NCBI RefSeq assembly: GCF_001306175.1
Contig: NZ_LGKN01000003.1
Location: 124,001-188,000 of the forward strand
Direction of reading: 5' to 3'
Source of the DNA: Ardenticatena maritima
GTDB taxonomy: Bacteria; Chloroflexota; Anaerolineae; Ardenticatenales; Ardenticatenaceae
DNA: 64,000 bases
Shown: piece by piece, positions 43,001 through 50,919 of the stretch
How positions within the stretch are numbered: position 1 is the stretch's first letter
Layout: each line of letters starts with the position of its first letter
The notes under the pieces: generated by a model
What the model saw: only the letters and a program-made list of their open reading frames with translations
Databases searched by the model: none
Told to the model about the DNA's origin: nothing
Translations under genes and position numbers: made by a program

Positions 43001-43437
43001 GCGGCATAGCCCGCGGCTTCTTCACTCACCCAAATTTTCGAGAAGCGATAAATGCCGATGACGACCATGAAGAGCGCAAACAACTGCGTGATGATAAAGC
43101 CGTTCAGCAGCCCCACCGCAAACGAAAGCAGGGCGATCGATTGCTGAGACCCCGGCGGATAGGAGACCATGGGGAAGCCTGTGTACCAGCGATATTCCCA
43201 GTGGTCGAACCAGGCGCGGCGATAGTGGTCGCCAAAGAAGATGTGAATGTAGGCGTCATAGGTGCGCTTGAATGTGCCGCTGAGGAGCAAGCCCCCATGA
43301 AACGCCAGCACCAGCGCCAACGCCAGCAAGAGATGCGGGTTGAGGTCCCACATGGAGATGTACATGCGGTCGAGTTGTTGCCGCATGCGTGTGCTCAGGT
43401 TGTTGGCGGCTCTACCGACGCTTTGAGTTGTGCTCAT
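40057..43437 (-). CDS. Large polytopic membrane protein, GT-C-like, with extracytoplasmic C-terminal domain
   Basis: The 1126-residue protein has about a dozen membrane helices up to residue 620. An acidic first loop (TYDAYIHIFFGDHYRRAW, Asp61) resembles the catalytic loop of GT-C glycosyltransferases. A conserved soluble loop (about 455-570) includes HWRWRYITLGFGDQ. A last helix near 706-723 is followed by a soluble C-terminal part of about 400 residues with two beta-sandwich-like repeats. The N-terminal part resembles uncharacterised membrane proteins annotated as 6-pyruvoyl-tetrahydropterin synthase-related, a name without functional basis. It is the first gene of a coupled operon with an Ig-like lipoprotein and a GH5-like enzyme. 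Surface glycan assembly is an inference. Confidence 0.7.
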   Translation of the reverse strand: MSTTQSVGRAANNLSTRMRQQLDRMYISMWDLNPHLLLALALVLAFHGGLLLSGTFKRTYDAYIHIFFGDHYRRAWFDHWEYRWYTGFPMVSYPPGSQQSIALLSFAVGLLNGFIITQLFALFMVVIGIYRFSKIWVSEEAAGYAALLAVFASSINETVHVFGQLPTTFSLGFLLNALPYAYRWIRDGDPRILIIAWIVNAATTAGHHVTTLFGAVFFAGPVIVLAIVEKFREPLPDEPRAHPTVVTRENIKPLIIRRLRRIIPATLRSGIYGGGLIPILLIVVLPYWIWSRVDPINQVPIPHASRDNFLENTAAGLVFWLVPYGTTLIALPYVFYKGFTTRAWPMALSLWLLFILGTGGTTPIPRLILRGAFDILTLDRFTFWATILMLPLLGEFVVSLRHRGLAKYLREQFGDLTWRLVQAALVVAYLGFAIFTANLTQFRKFQPAAIDMAPIVSFLEKDEHWRWRYITLGFGDQMAWLSAQTTATSVDGNYHSARRLPELTTTPVERLEGAKYSGIPGIGSLQQFLAVPDKYNLKFVFSNDQFYDPLLYFSGWHRIQRLENGIMVWERGDIPPLPEVLPRKEIPMYQRIMWGTIPMGMIFLSFFAMTAFMWGPPLRRLLDEMGAIALAARFWRLGVRLWFALPGVPKRNVLRDWWRRFDDWLLRHSYLPTEDDSPEIPWQVWMTWLQRIPRPKPAPPSAHQVRLTLLVCLVLAGALLGYRSYRNRINDPLRIVEAYYDDLDFRRFGDAYERLDPETRPSYEQYRLELSVVGGLLASYAKLDSVYTSFVRQEPDRVVVRADTIWITALQEYRTTQTHTLVKRNGKWYLLFPKSDIRIPPDQFFRQPSVAWGSQQRRRVTDRTTAFADILDRPELQILSARLVKVNDRYSVVGELINTDVDPADLTVTSYLFDEDNNALTWYNAQYAIIHKILPKEVTPFRIDFEGVAGMRIEERQPGALEFDPNAFTPPDIRAPIANFEVYAKALVTGRDLYRGVGVQDVQVVQEDGAYRLQGELINNGTLEATIPHLLITYYDERNQVVWVDHFYQSESIRPQRTQRFDVPITPAADVETILDKGDIFANILREETSFEADWSERIILPPDLQEALGYHSIRVTVHSFVGASF

Positions 43438-43717
43438 CGTTGCCTTTTCTGGCTCGCTTGCATGTGGAAATTGTACCTCTGCTGACGGATACTATGAATT
43501 TTGAGGGTGAATAGTGCATGAAGACTTCAAATCGCATGTGTGAAGGTTCTTTCAAAAAACAGGCATGGCGTCTTCATGGCACGCATGTTGGATATTCGAC
43601 CAATCGCGCTCGGTTGGCTACAATTCAAAGCAGAACAAGCCTGTCGCCTTGGTACAGTCCCCCACGTTGCACACAGGCGCGAGTGTATCAACCACCCAAC
43701 CCGCCGAAGGAGGGCGC
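43438..43717. other. Divergent intergenic region upstream of the MoxR gene
   Basis: The 280 bp separate the membrane-protein operon from the MoxR/VWA genes. TACAAT at 43620-43625, with a weak TTCGAC about 18 bp before it, could drive the MoxR gene. On the minus strand TACAAT (43475-43470) could drive the membrane operon. No gene is apparent. Confidence 0.45.
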
Positions 43718-44656
43718 ATGTTTCAGTCCATTGATGATGTCAAGCACCGCCTCAAAGCCGCCAATTACCTCGCCAGCGATGATATCGCCACTGTGGTTTT
43801 TCTCGCCGACCAGTTGGGCAAGCCGCTTCTGGTGGAAGGACCGGCAGGCGTGGGCAAAACCGAACTGGCGAAGGCGATTGCCGACGCGCTCGGCGCGGAG
43901 TTGATTCGATTGCAATGCTACGAAGGGTTGGACGAAGCCAAAGCCCTGTACGAGTGGCAATACGCCAAGCAGATGCTCTACACGCAGGTTTTGCGCGACC
44001 GTGTGGGAGAACTGCTTGCCGACACCCAGACGCTGCGCGAAGCCTTTGAGCGCATTGCCGAAGAAGAAGATTTATTCTTCTCGGAACGCTTTTTGCTCCC
44101 GCGTCCGCTGTTGCGCGCACTCATGGCGGAACAACGCCCCGTTTTGTTGATTGACGAAGTGGACAAAGCCGACCCCGAGTTTGAAGCCTTCTTGCTGGAA
44201 GTGCTGAGCGACTTCCAGGTGAGCATTCCCGAATTGGGGACGATTCGCGCGCGCACCCAACCGTTTGTCTTGCTAACGAGCAACCAGGCGCGCGAATTGT
44301 CCGACGCCTTGAAGCGCCGCTGCTTGCACCTCTTCATCAACTACCCCTCTTTCGCCGAGGAGTTGGGCGTGGTGCGCATGCGCGTCCCCGAAGCAAGCGA
44401 AGCCCTTGCCGCTGAGTTGGTGGCGTTCGTGCAGGAAGTGCGCAACCTGGCATTGAAGAAAGTGCCGGGCTTGAGCGAAACGCTGGATTGGGCGCGGGCG
44501 TTGGCGTTGCTCAATGTGCACCATTTGGGCGTGAAAGAGGTTGAGCGCACGCTCGGCGTCATCATCAAGCATGAAGGCGACCAGATGCGCACGCGCCAAT
44601 CTATCCCTGAATTGTTGCGGCGGGCGCAACTGCGGTTGCGTGAGTGGGAAGAGTAA
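43718..44656 (+). CDS. MoxR-family AAA+ ATPase
   Basis: The 312-residue protein has Walker A GPAGVGKTELAKAIA, Walker B PVLLIDEVDKADPEFEAFLLE, a sensor-1 Asn in VLLTSNQARELSDALKRRC, and the C-terminal helical lid. MoxR ATPases act with VWA proteins as chaperones that activate metalloenzymes. CoxD, for the molybdenum CO dehydrogenase, is the closest functional model. ATG 43718 follows GAAGGAGGG. The VWA gene begins 13 bp downstream. Confidence 0.93.
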   Translation: MFQSIDDVKHRLKAANYLASDDIATVVFLADQLGKPLLVEGPAGVGKTELAKAIADALGAELIRLQCYEGLDEAKALYEWQYAKQMLYTQVLRDRVGELLADTQTLREAFERIAEEEDLFFSERFLLPRPLLRALMAEQRPVLLIDEVDKADPEFEAFLLEVLSDFQVSIPELGTIRARTQPFVLLTSNQARELSDALKRRCLHLFINYPSFAEELGVVRMRVPEASEALAAELVAFVQEVRNLALKKVPGLSETLDWARALALLNVHHLGVKEVERTLGVIIKHEGDQMRTRQSIPELLRRAQLRLREWEE

Positions 44657-44669
44657 GGCGGAGGGCGTT

Positions 44670-46094
44670 ATGGACGATGTGCTTGTGGGCTTTATTCGCG
44701 TGTTGCGGGCGGCGGGTGTGCGCGTCTCAACCAGCGAGGCGCTGGACGCCATTCAGGCGGGGCGTCTTGCCGGCATTCAGAACCGCCGTTTGCTCAAATC
44801 GTCATTGCGGGCGGCGCTCATCAAACGCCAGCAAGACATTCCACTTTTTGATGACTTGTTCGACCGCTACTTCGACCCCAATGTGGAAGAATTGCCCATC
44901 TCGCCGCAGATGGGGCAGGGAGGACAGCAAGGCGACCACCCCTTGAAGCCCCACGAACAGTTTATGCAAGCCTTGCGCGAAGCCATGGAGCGGCTCGGCT
45001 TGCCGCAACTCGACCACCTGACGGAAGCCCTGTTGACGGGGAATGTGATGGTCATCACCGCCGAAATGCTGCAACACATGACGCCGGAACAATTGCAGCA
45101 ACTGGAATCCCTGTTGCAGCGGGGGCGGCTGACGCGCTACATTCTCGACCAGATGGGTTGGCAGCGCATTCAGCAGCAAATTGGGGAACTGGCGCGCGAA
45201 TTGCAGGCGGCGGGCGAGTTTGAACTGGCGCAGAAGGTGCGCGAGCGGCTGTGGGAGTTGCAAGAACTCTTCCCGCGTTGGGTCGCCGAGCAGGTGAACG
45301 AGGCGTTTGAGCGCATGAGCCCCGCGGCGCAACAACAGCCTGTCTCGCGCGATTTGGAGCGCAAGGAGTTTGCACGCTTCACCGAAGAGGAAATCCGCGC
45401 CATGCAGGAGATTGTGGACGAATTGGCGCGCAAGTTGCGCGAAGATTTTGCGCGGCGCATGCGGCGCGGCGGTATTCGGCGGCTGGATGTGAGCCGCACG
45501 CTCCGCGCCAGTTATCAGACAGCGGGCGTGCCGATGGAATTGGTCTTCAAGGAGCACCGCCGCAACAAATTGCGGTTGGTGGTGTTGTGTGATGTCTCCT
45601 CATCGGTGCGTAATGCGTCGCGGTTCATGTTGCAACTGGTGTATAGTTTGCAACAACAGCGCGGGCATGTGCGCTCGTTCGTCTTCATCGCCGATGTGGA
45701 CGAAGTGACGGAGTTTTTCGAGCGCAATTCGGTGGACGCCGCTGTGGAAATGGCGACGGGCGAAGCCAATATCCGCTACTGGGCGCATAGCGATTTTGGG
45801 AGTGTCTTCCGCCAGTTTTTGGACGAGTATGGCGATGCGCTCACCTCGCGCACAACGGTGATGATTCTGGGCGATGGGCGCAGCAATTATTTTGACCCGC
45901 AATTGGATGCGCTGGCTGAAATTCGGCGTCGGTCGCGCCAGGTGATTTGGCTCAATCCAGAATCCCAATACGCATGGGGCATTGGCGACAGCATTATTGA
46001 TTTGTACGCCCGCGAGTGTGATGTGCTGACCGAGTGCCGTAATCTGGAACAATTGCGGCAGGTGATGGCGTATCTGACGCGCTCGGTGGCGTAG
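44670..46094 (+). CDS. CoxE-like VWA-domain protein
   Basis: The 474-residue protein has a helical N-terminal half rich in Gln, Leu and Arg, and a C-terminal VWA domain of the CoxE type (about 300-470). The metal-ion adhesion motif is DVSSSVRNAS, with a later Thr/Asp region (TTVMILGDGRSN). Such proteins work with MoxR ATPases to mature enzymes. ATG 44670 follows GGCGGAGGG. It forms a two-gene unit with the MoxR gene. No CO dehydrogenase or other molybdenum hydroxylase lies in the window, so its client is unknown. Confidence 0.9.
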   Translation: MDDVLVGFIRVLRAAGVRVSTSEALDAIQAGRLAGIQNRRLLKSSLRAALIKRQQDIPLFDDLFDRYFDPNVEELPISPQMGQGGQQGDHPLKPHEQFMQALREAMERLGLPQLDHLTEALLTGNVMVITAEMLQHMTPEQLQQLESLLQRGRLTRYILDQMGWQRIQQQIGELARELQAAGEFELAQKVRERLWELQELFPRWVAEQVNEAFERMSPAAQQQPVSRDLERKEFARFTEEEIRAMQEIVDELARKLREDFARRMRRGGIRRLDVSRTLRASYQTAGVPMELVFKEHRRNKLRLVVLCDVSSSVRNASRFMLQLVYSLQQQRGHVRSFVFIADVDEVTEFFERNSVDAAVEMATGEANIRYWAHSDFGSVFRQFLDEYGDALTSRTTVMILGDGRSNYFDPQLDALAEIRRRSRQVIWLNPESQYAWGIGDSIIDLYARECDVLTECRNLEQLRQVMAYLTRSVA

Positions 46095-46121
46095 GCAACC
46101 GAGCGCGTTCTTCCTCTTCCG

Positions 46122-47651
46122 CTAGTGCAGTGCCCCCACAACGGCTTCCACAGCGCGGCGAAGCGTGCCGCTGACAATCATCTCGCGTGCGGCTTCAATG
46201 TCCGGCGTCATGATGCGGTCGCGGTCGAGGGGCGGGATGCGGGTGCGCAGGGCGTCGAGCGCGGCTTTCACGCCCGGACCAGGTTCCAGCGGCTTGTGGA
46301 AGTCGAGCGCCTGGGCGGCGTTGACGAGTTCGATGGCAATCACCCAACGGGCGTTTTCCAGCACCATGCGCGCTTGCCGTGCGGCGGTTGTGCCCATGGA
46401 GACGTGGTCTTCCTGGTTGGCGCTTGTGGGAATGGAATCCACCGAGGCGGGATGCGCCAGCACCTTGTTTTCGGAGACCAGGCTGGCGGCGGTGTACTGT
46501 GAAATCATCAAGCCGGAATTGAGCCCCCCTTGGCGCGCCAGAAACGCCGGCAATCCCGAAAGCGCCGGGTCGAGCATGTACTCGATGCGGCGCTCGCTGA
46601 TGTTGGCGAGTTCAGCAATGGCAATTTTGGCGTAGTCCATGGCGAGCGCCACCGGTTGCCCGTGAAAGTTCCCCGCTGAGATGACGTCATCATCTTCGGC
46701 AAAGATGAGTGGGTTGTCGGTCACGCTGTTGATTTCACGTTCGAGCACGTCAGCCACGTGGGCGAGGGCGTCGCGGCTGGCGCCGTGCACTTGGGGAATA
46801 CAGCGCAGCGAGTAGGCGTCTTGCACTTTGTCGCAATTTTCATGCGATTTGTGGATGGGGCTGTTCGCGCCCAACTTGCGCACGTTTTCGGCGACCAGCG
46901 CCGCGCCGGGGTGCGGGCGCACACGCGCCACCCGTGGGTCAAACGGGCGCAGGCTTCCTTTCAGGGCTTCCAGGCTCATCGCGCCGGCAATGTCCGCCAC
47001 CGTGCACAGGTCAAACGCGTCGTACACCGTCAGCAGACCAACCGCGGTCATCGCCTGCGTGCCGTTGACCAGCGCCAACCCCTCTTTGGCTTCTAGCACC
47101 ATGGGCGTCAACCCCGCGGCGCGCAAGGCTTCCCCACCGGGCAGAACGCGCCCCTGATACTCGGCGCGCCCTTCGCCGATGATGGGCAGGCACATGTGCG
47201 CCAGCGGGGCAAGGTCGCCACTGGCGCCCACCGACCCTTGCGAGGGCACAATCGGGTGCACCCCACGGTTGAGCATGGCAATCAGCAGGTCAAGCACCTC
47301 TTCGCGGATACCACTGTGCCCCAACGCCAGACTTTGGGCGCGGAGCAGCATCATCGCACGCACAACCTCGGTGGGGAAGGGGTCGCCAACACCCATGGCG
47401 TGGGAAAGCAGCAGATTGCGTTGGAGCAAGCGCGTATCTTCGGGGCTGATGCGTACTTGCGCGAATTTGCCAAAGCCGGTCGTCACACCATAGACCACGC
47501 GCTCTTCAGCCAGCACCTGCTCGATGTAGCGTCGCGAGGCGCGCACCTGCTCGCGCGCCTCATCATCCAGCGCCACGGGGGCGTGATGACGGGCAACCTG
47601 CACCACGTCTTCAAGCGTCAAGGGTTGACCAATCAGAATCGTCGCAGACAC
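46122..47651 (-). CDS. hutH: Histidine ammonia-lyase
   Basis: The 509-residue protein is full length. It has the Ala-Ser-Gly triad that forms the MIO cofactor, in GSVGASGDLAPLAH, and the catalytic Tyr region RVVYGVTTGFGKFA. It turns histidine into urocanate and ammonia in the cytoplasm, the first step of histidine breakdown. The start is GTG with an AAAGGAG site. No other hut gene is next to it, so the rest of the pathway must be elsewhere. Confidence 0.97.
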   Translation of the reverse strand: MSATILIGQPLTLEDVVQVARHHAPVALDDEAREQVRASRRYIEQVLAEERVVYGVTTGFGKFAQVRISPEDTRLLQRNLLLSHAMGVGDPFPTEVVRAMMLLRAQSLALGHSGIREEVLDLLIAMLNRGVHPIVPSQGSVGASGDLAPLAHMCLPIIGEGRAEYQGRVLPGGEALRAAGLTPMVLEAKEGLALVNGTQAMTAVGLLTVYDAFDLCTVADIAGAMSLEALKGSLRPFDPRVARVRPHPGAALVAENVRKLGANSPIHKSHENCDKVQDAYSLRCIPQVHGASRDALAHVADVLEREINSVTDNPLIFAEDDDVISAGNFHGQPVALAMDYAKIAIAELANISERRIEYMLDPALSGLPAFLARQGGLNSGLMISQYTAASLVSENKVLAHPASVDSIPTSANQEDHVSMGTTAARQARMVLENARWVIAIELVNAAQALDFHKPLEPGPGVKAALDALRTRIPPLDRDRIMTPDIEAAREMIVSGTLRRAVEAVVGALH

Positions 47652-47763
47652 CGTTGTCTCCTTTCGCTCTTTTTGGGAAATGGTTGCCTCTATTCAACGC
47701 AAAGCCGGGGCGTGGGCAAATGGGCGCTTGTGCGGCGACGGCGCCGCCTGCACGCAGCACGGT

Positions 47764-48102
47764 TTAGGGCGTTGTCTCCTCATCTGACGCGACGGGGATA
47801 CGCAACTCTTGCCCGATTTGAATCCAATCGGGGTTTTCCAGGTCGGGATTGGCGGCGATGATGGCTTCCACGGTTGTGCCGTACCGCTCGGCGATACTGA
47901 GAAGCGTGTCGCCTTCTTGCACAACGTAGAGGATGACGCGCGGCGTGGGCGTCGGCGGCGGCAGTGGAATGGTGCTTGTGGGGGGCGCAATCGCCGTCGC
48001 AATCGGGATGGGCGTGGCGAGCGGGCGGACGCTGTTGGCGTTCGCCCCACAAGCGGGAAGCGCGACGAGGATGAAAAGTAGCACAGGTACGGCGCGGGAC
48101 AT
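47764..48102 (-). CDS. LysM-domain lipoprotein
   Basis: The 112-residue protein has a lipoprotein signal (VPVLLFILVALPACG) and a Thr/Pro linker. A single C-terminal LysM domain follows (YVVQEGDTLLSIAERYGTTVEAIIAANPDLENPDWIQ in two halves, ending GQELRIP). LysM binds peptidoglycan or chitin-like glycans, so the protein probably links the membrane to the cell wall. The start follows AAGGAGGTG; the longer upstream frame is not supported. It is monocistronic. Confidence 0.9.
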   Translation of the reverse strand: MSRAVPVLLFILVALPACGANANSVRPLATPIPIATAIAPPTSTIPLPPPTPTPRVILYVVQEGDTLLSIAERYGTTVEAIIAANPDLENPDWIQIGQELRIPVASDEETTP

Positions 48103-48278
48103 GGGCACCTCCTTCTCAGCGTTGACGACGTGGCGCATTCTATGCGGCGCAGTGATGAAGACAAACGTGTATAGCCATTGTTGAACATTTTGCAGTTGCC
48201 GAGTTTTGCCCCTCATGCTAGACTCGCCGACCCTTTTCAAAGAGCAAGAACCTCTGTGGAGCGACGAGGAGGCGCGAG

Positions 48279-49295
48279 ATGATGGACCTGGAGACGATTC
48301 GGGCGTTACCCAAAGCCGAATTGCATGTGCACCTGGATACGTGTGTGCGTGTTGAAACCGCACGCGAACTGGCGCGCAAATATGAGATTGATTTGCCTGA
48401 GCCGCTGGAAATTTTCATGATCGCACCACCGCGTTGTGCCGACCTGGCTGACTTTCTGCGGCGTGTAGACCCCCAACTGGCTGTTTTGCAGACCGAGGAA
48501 GCCCTGGAACGCGTCGCGTATGAACTGGTGGAATCGTGGGCGCACGATGGCGTTGTTTATGGTGAAGTGCGCTATGCGCCCCAACTCTGCACCCGCGAGG
48601 GGTTGAGCATGGACGCCGTGGTCGAAGCCGTAGCGCGTGGGTTGAAAGCCGGCGCGGCTGATTTTGGCGTGACAGTGGGGCAAATTCTCTGTTGCCTGCG
48701 CCACGAGCCGCCCGATTTGAGCGAAGAAGTGGCGCGGCTGGCTATTCGACACCGCGACCGCGGCGAAACTCTGGTGATTGGGCTGGACCTAGCCGCCGAC
48801 GAAGCCCGCTATCCGGGCGCACCACACCGCAAAGCCTTTGAACTGGCGCGCGAAGCCGATTTGCCGCGCACCGTCCACGCGGGCGAAGCCGCTGGTCCTG
48901 AAAGCGTGCGTGAGGCGCTGGACGTGCTGGGCGCGATGCGCATTGGGCACGGTGTGCGCACCGTCGAAGACCCCGACTTGCTCGCGCGTGTCCACCGCGA
49001 AGGCGTTTTGCTGGAAATGTGCCCCACCAGCAATGTCCAGACACGCGCTGCCGAAAGCCTGGAAGCCCACCCGATTGACTACTGCTATCGCCTGGGCGTC
49101 AAAGTCAGCGTCAGCACCGATTCGCGCACGATTACGCCCACCACCGTCTCGCGCGAATACGCCCTTTTGAGCCGCCAGTTTGGGTGGGGTGTGGAACACG
49201 TGCGCACCACCACGCGCTACGCGCTCGAAAGTGGCTTTGGCGACGCCGAAGCGCGCCGCGCCCTGTTAGACCGCGTCATGCAGGTGGTGGTATGA
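48279..49295 (+). CDS. add: Adenosine deaminase
   Basis: The 338-residue protein has the zinc-site motifs of adenosine deaminases: KAELHVHLD at the N-terminus, TVHAGEAAGPESVREAL, HGVRTVEDP and VSVSTDSRTI near the C-terminus. It turns adenosine into inosine in the cytoplasm. The usual HLDG is HLDT here, a small change next to the metal His. The start follows GAGGAGG; the two ATG codons are adjacent. It overlaps pgeF by 4 bp. Adenine deaminase activity is an alternative. Confidence 0.92.
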   Translation: MMDLETIRALPKAELHVHLDTCVRVETARELARKYEIDLPEPLEIFMIAPPRCADLADFLRRVDPQLAVLQTEEALERVAYELVESWAHDGVVYGEVRYAPQLCTREGLSMDAVVEAVARGLKAGAADFGVTVGQILCCLRHEPPDLSEEVARLAIRHRDRGETLVIGLDLAADEARYPGAPHRKAFELAREADLPRTVHAGEAAGPESVREALDVLGAMRIGHGVRTVEDPDLLARVHREGVLLEMCPTSNVQTRAAESLEAHPIDYCYRLGVKVSVSTDSRTITPTTVSREYALLSRQFGWGVEHVRTTTRYALESGFGDAEARRALLDRVMQVVV

Positions 49296-50065
49296 GCCTG
49301 GAACGGGTGCTGCTTGGCGAAATTCCCGCGTACCGTTTCACGCGGCTGACGCGCGTGCGCCATGCGATTTTCACACGGCACGGCGGCGTTTCGCAACCGC
49401 CGTTCGACACGCTCAACGTGAGTTGGGCGGTTGGCGACGATGAAGCCGCCGTGCGCGAAAATGTGCGCCGACTCTACGCGGCGCTGGGCGCGGACGCCAC
49501 GCGGGCTGTACGTGTGCGCATGGTACACGGCACACGTGTGGCGCTTGTCGGCGCCGCCGATGCGGGCAAGCGCCTTCCCGATACCGATGGGCTGATTACC
49601 GCCGAACGTCGTTTGCCGCTGGCAATGACCTTTGGCGATTGCCAGCCGCTTGTGCTGTACGACCCCGAGCACCACGCCGTCGGGTTGGCGCATGCGGGCT
49701 GGCGCGGCACGCTGGGGGGGATTGCCCTCTCGCTGGTGCGGGCGATGCAGGTGGCGTTTGGCGCGCGCCCGGAGCGTTTGCAGGCTTTTTTGGGACCGGC
49801 GATTGGGGTTTGTTGCTACGAAGTGGGCGAAAATGTTGCGCGGGCGGCACGCACCTGGCCCGGTGGCGACGCCTGGCTCCACGAGCGCGACGGGCGGCTC
49901 TTTTTCGACCTCTCGGCGGCGAATCGCGCCTTGTTCCAGCGCATGGGTGTTGAGGTCATCGAAGATGCGGGCTTGTGTACCGCCTGCCGCACCGATGAAT
50001 TTTTCTCCTATCGGCGCGAAAAGCCCGCCACGGGGCGTTTTGGCGTCATCGTTGAGTTGTCATAA
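49292..50065 (+). CDS. pgeF: YfiH/LACC1-type purine nucleoside phosphorylase (polyphenol-oxidase-like)
   Basis: The 257-residue protein has the DUF152 motifs RHGGVSQPPFDTLNVS, MVHGT, TFGDCQPLVLYDP, GLAHAGWRGTLGG and GPAIGVCCYEV. The His and Cys residues in these form the metal/active site. Members phosphorolyse adenosine and inosine and can deaminate adenosine; they were earlier annotated as laccase-like. The start overlaps the stop of add (ATGA). The pairing makes a compact purine-nucleoside breakdown unit. It has no signal peptide. Confidence 0.93.
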   Translation: MSLERVLLGEIPAYRFTRLTRVRHAIFTRHGGVSQPPFDTLNVSWAVGDDEAAVRENVRRLYAALGADATRAVRVRMVHGTRVALVGAADAGKRLPDTDGLITAERRLPLAMTFGDCQPLVLYDPEHHAVGLAHAGWRGTLGGIALSLVRAMQVAFGARPERLQAFLGPAIGVCCYEVGENVARAARTWPGGDAWLHERDGRLFFDLSAANRALFQRMGVEVIEDAGLCTACRTDEFFSYRREKPATGRFGVIVELS

Positions 50066-50098
50066 CTTCCGAGATGAAATGCGCCGCCTGCAAAGCGG

Positions 50099-50848
50099 CT
50101 ACCATTCCAGCACAGAGACGGGGCTTTGGTGGGCGAGCGCCAGCCCCGCACGGAATGAAAGCCCCAATGGCGGATACCCCAACGCATGCGCGGCGTCATC
50201 TCCAAAGAGAGCCACCAGGATGGTGGCGTAGTTGTCGGTGTCGAGCAGGGGCGTCAGCACGTCGCGCGTATAGGCGGCGTCGTCATCGGGGAGGCGTGGT
50301 GTGGACGCGCCGGCAAATTGGAGCACCACTTGCTCCTGGCGCAAATGTTCGCGGAGCGTGCGGGCGACGCCGTGTTGCGCCACGTAGCAGGTGCGGGCAA
50401 ACGCTGCCAAGGCGGCGACGCGGGCGTTTTCCAACGATGGGGGTTCGCTTGTCCAGAGCAAGCCAACCGCCCACCCCCGCTTGAGCAAGGGCGTGATGTC
50501 AAAGGTCGCCGCGTATTCGGTCGTGTAGCGGTTCGTCCATTGCCCGTGGGCGTCATCGGCGAGTACCAGCGCCACACGCAGGGAAGGGAGAGGGCATGCA
50601 AGCGTTGCGCTTTTCTGCATGAGCGCGTGGGCGGCGTGAGTATCCGCATCCATTGCGAGATACGCATCCAGACACGTGGCGACATGCTCTTTCCCCATAG
50701 GGTTGAGCGCCATAAGCGGCAAGGCGATGTCGCCGCGTTCGGCGTCGAGCATGGTGCGCAGGTAGGCGCGGAACCGTTCCATGCCGCGCGGCTGGTCGTA
50801 CAAGCGCCGTTGTTCGTTGAGCAAAGGCACATATGCGATTGATGCCAT
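50099..50848 (-). CDS. Uncharacterised protein
   Basis: I do not recognise this 249-residue protein. It is a plausible gene: ATG 50848 heads a long frame with normal codon bias, though the upstream sequence (GGGTGTCAA) holds only a weak site. It is soluble, without signal or membrane segment, and has alternating helix and strand signals such as PSLRVALVLADDAHG and YATILVALFGDD. Its C-terminal phrase GYPPLGLSFRAGLALAHQ gives no family match. It lies convergent with pgeF and divergent from the Trm112-like gene. No function is proposed. Confidence 0.65.
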   Translation of the reverse strand: MASIAYVPLLNEQRRLYDQPRGMERFRAYLRTMLDAERGDIALPLMALNPMGKEHVATCLDAYLAMDADTHAAHALMQKSATLACPLPSLRVALVLADDAHGQWTNRYTTEYAATFDITPLLKRGWAVGLLWTSEPPSLENARVAALAAFARTCYVAQHGVARTLREHLRQEQVVLQFAGASTPRLPDDDAAYTRDVLTPLLDTDNYATILVALFGDDAAHALGYPPLGLSFRAGLALAHQSPVSVLEW

Positions 50849-50919
50849 TTGACACCCCTCATGCTTCACGCTAGGCTACCACCGTCATGGACCCACTGGA
50901 TTGTGAGGAGGAAGCAAAA

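Noticed and set aside
40057-43437. Reading the 1126-residue protein as a pterin enzyme because relatives carry a '6-pyruvoyl-tetrahydropterin synthase-related' name
   Set aside because: It is a polytopic membrane protein with none of the PTPS zinc or Cys motifs; the name has no functional basis here.
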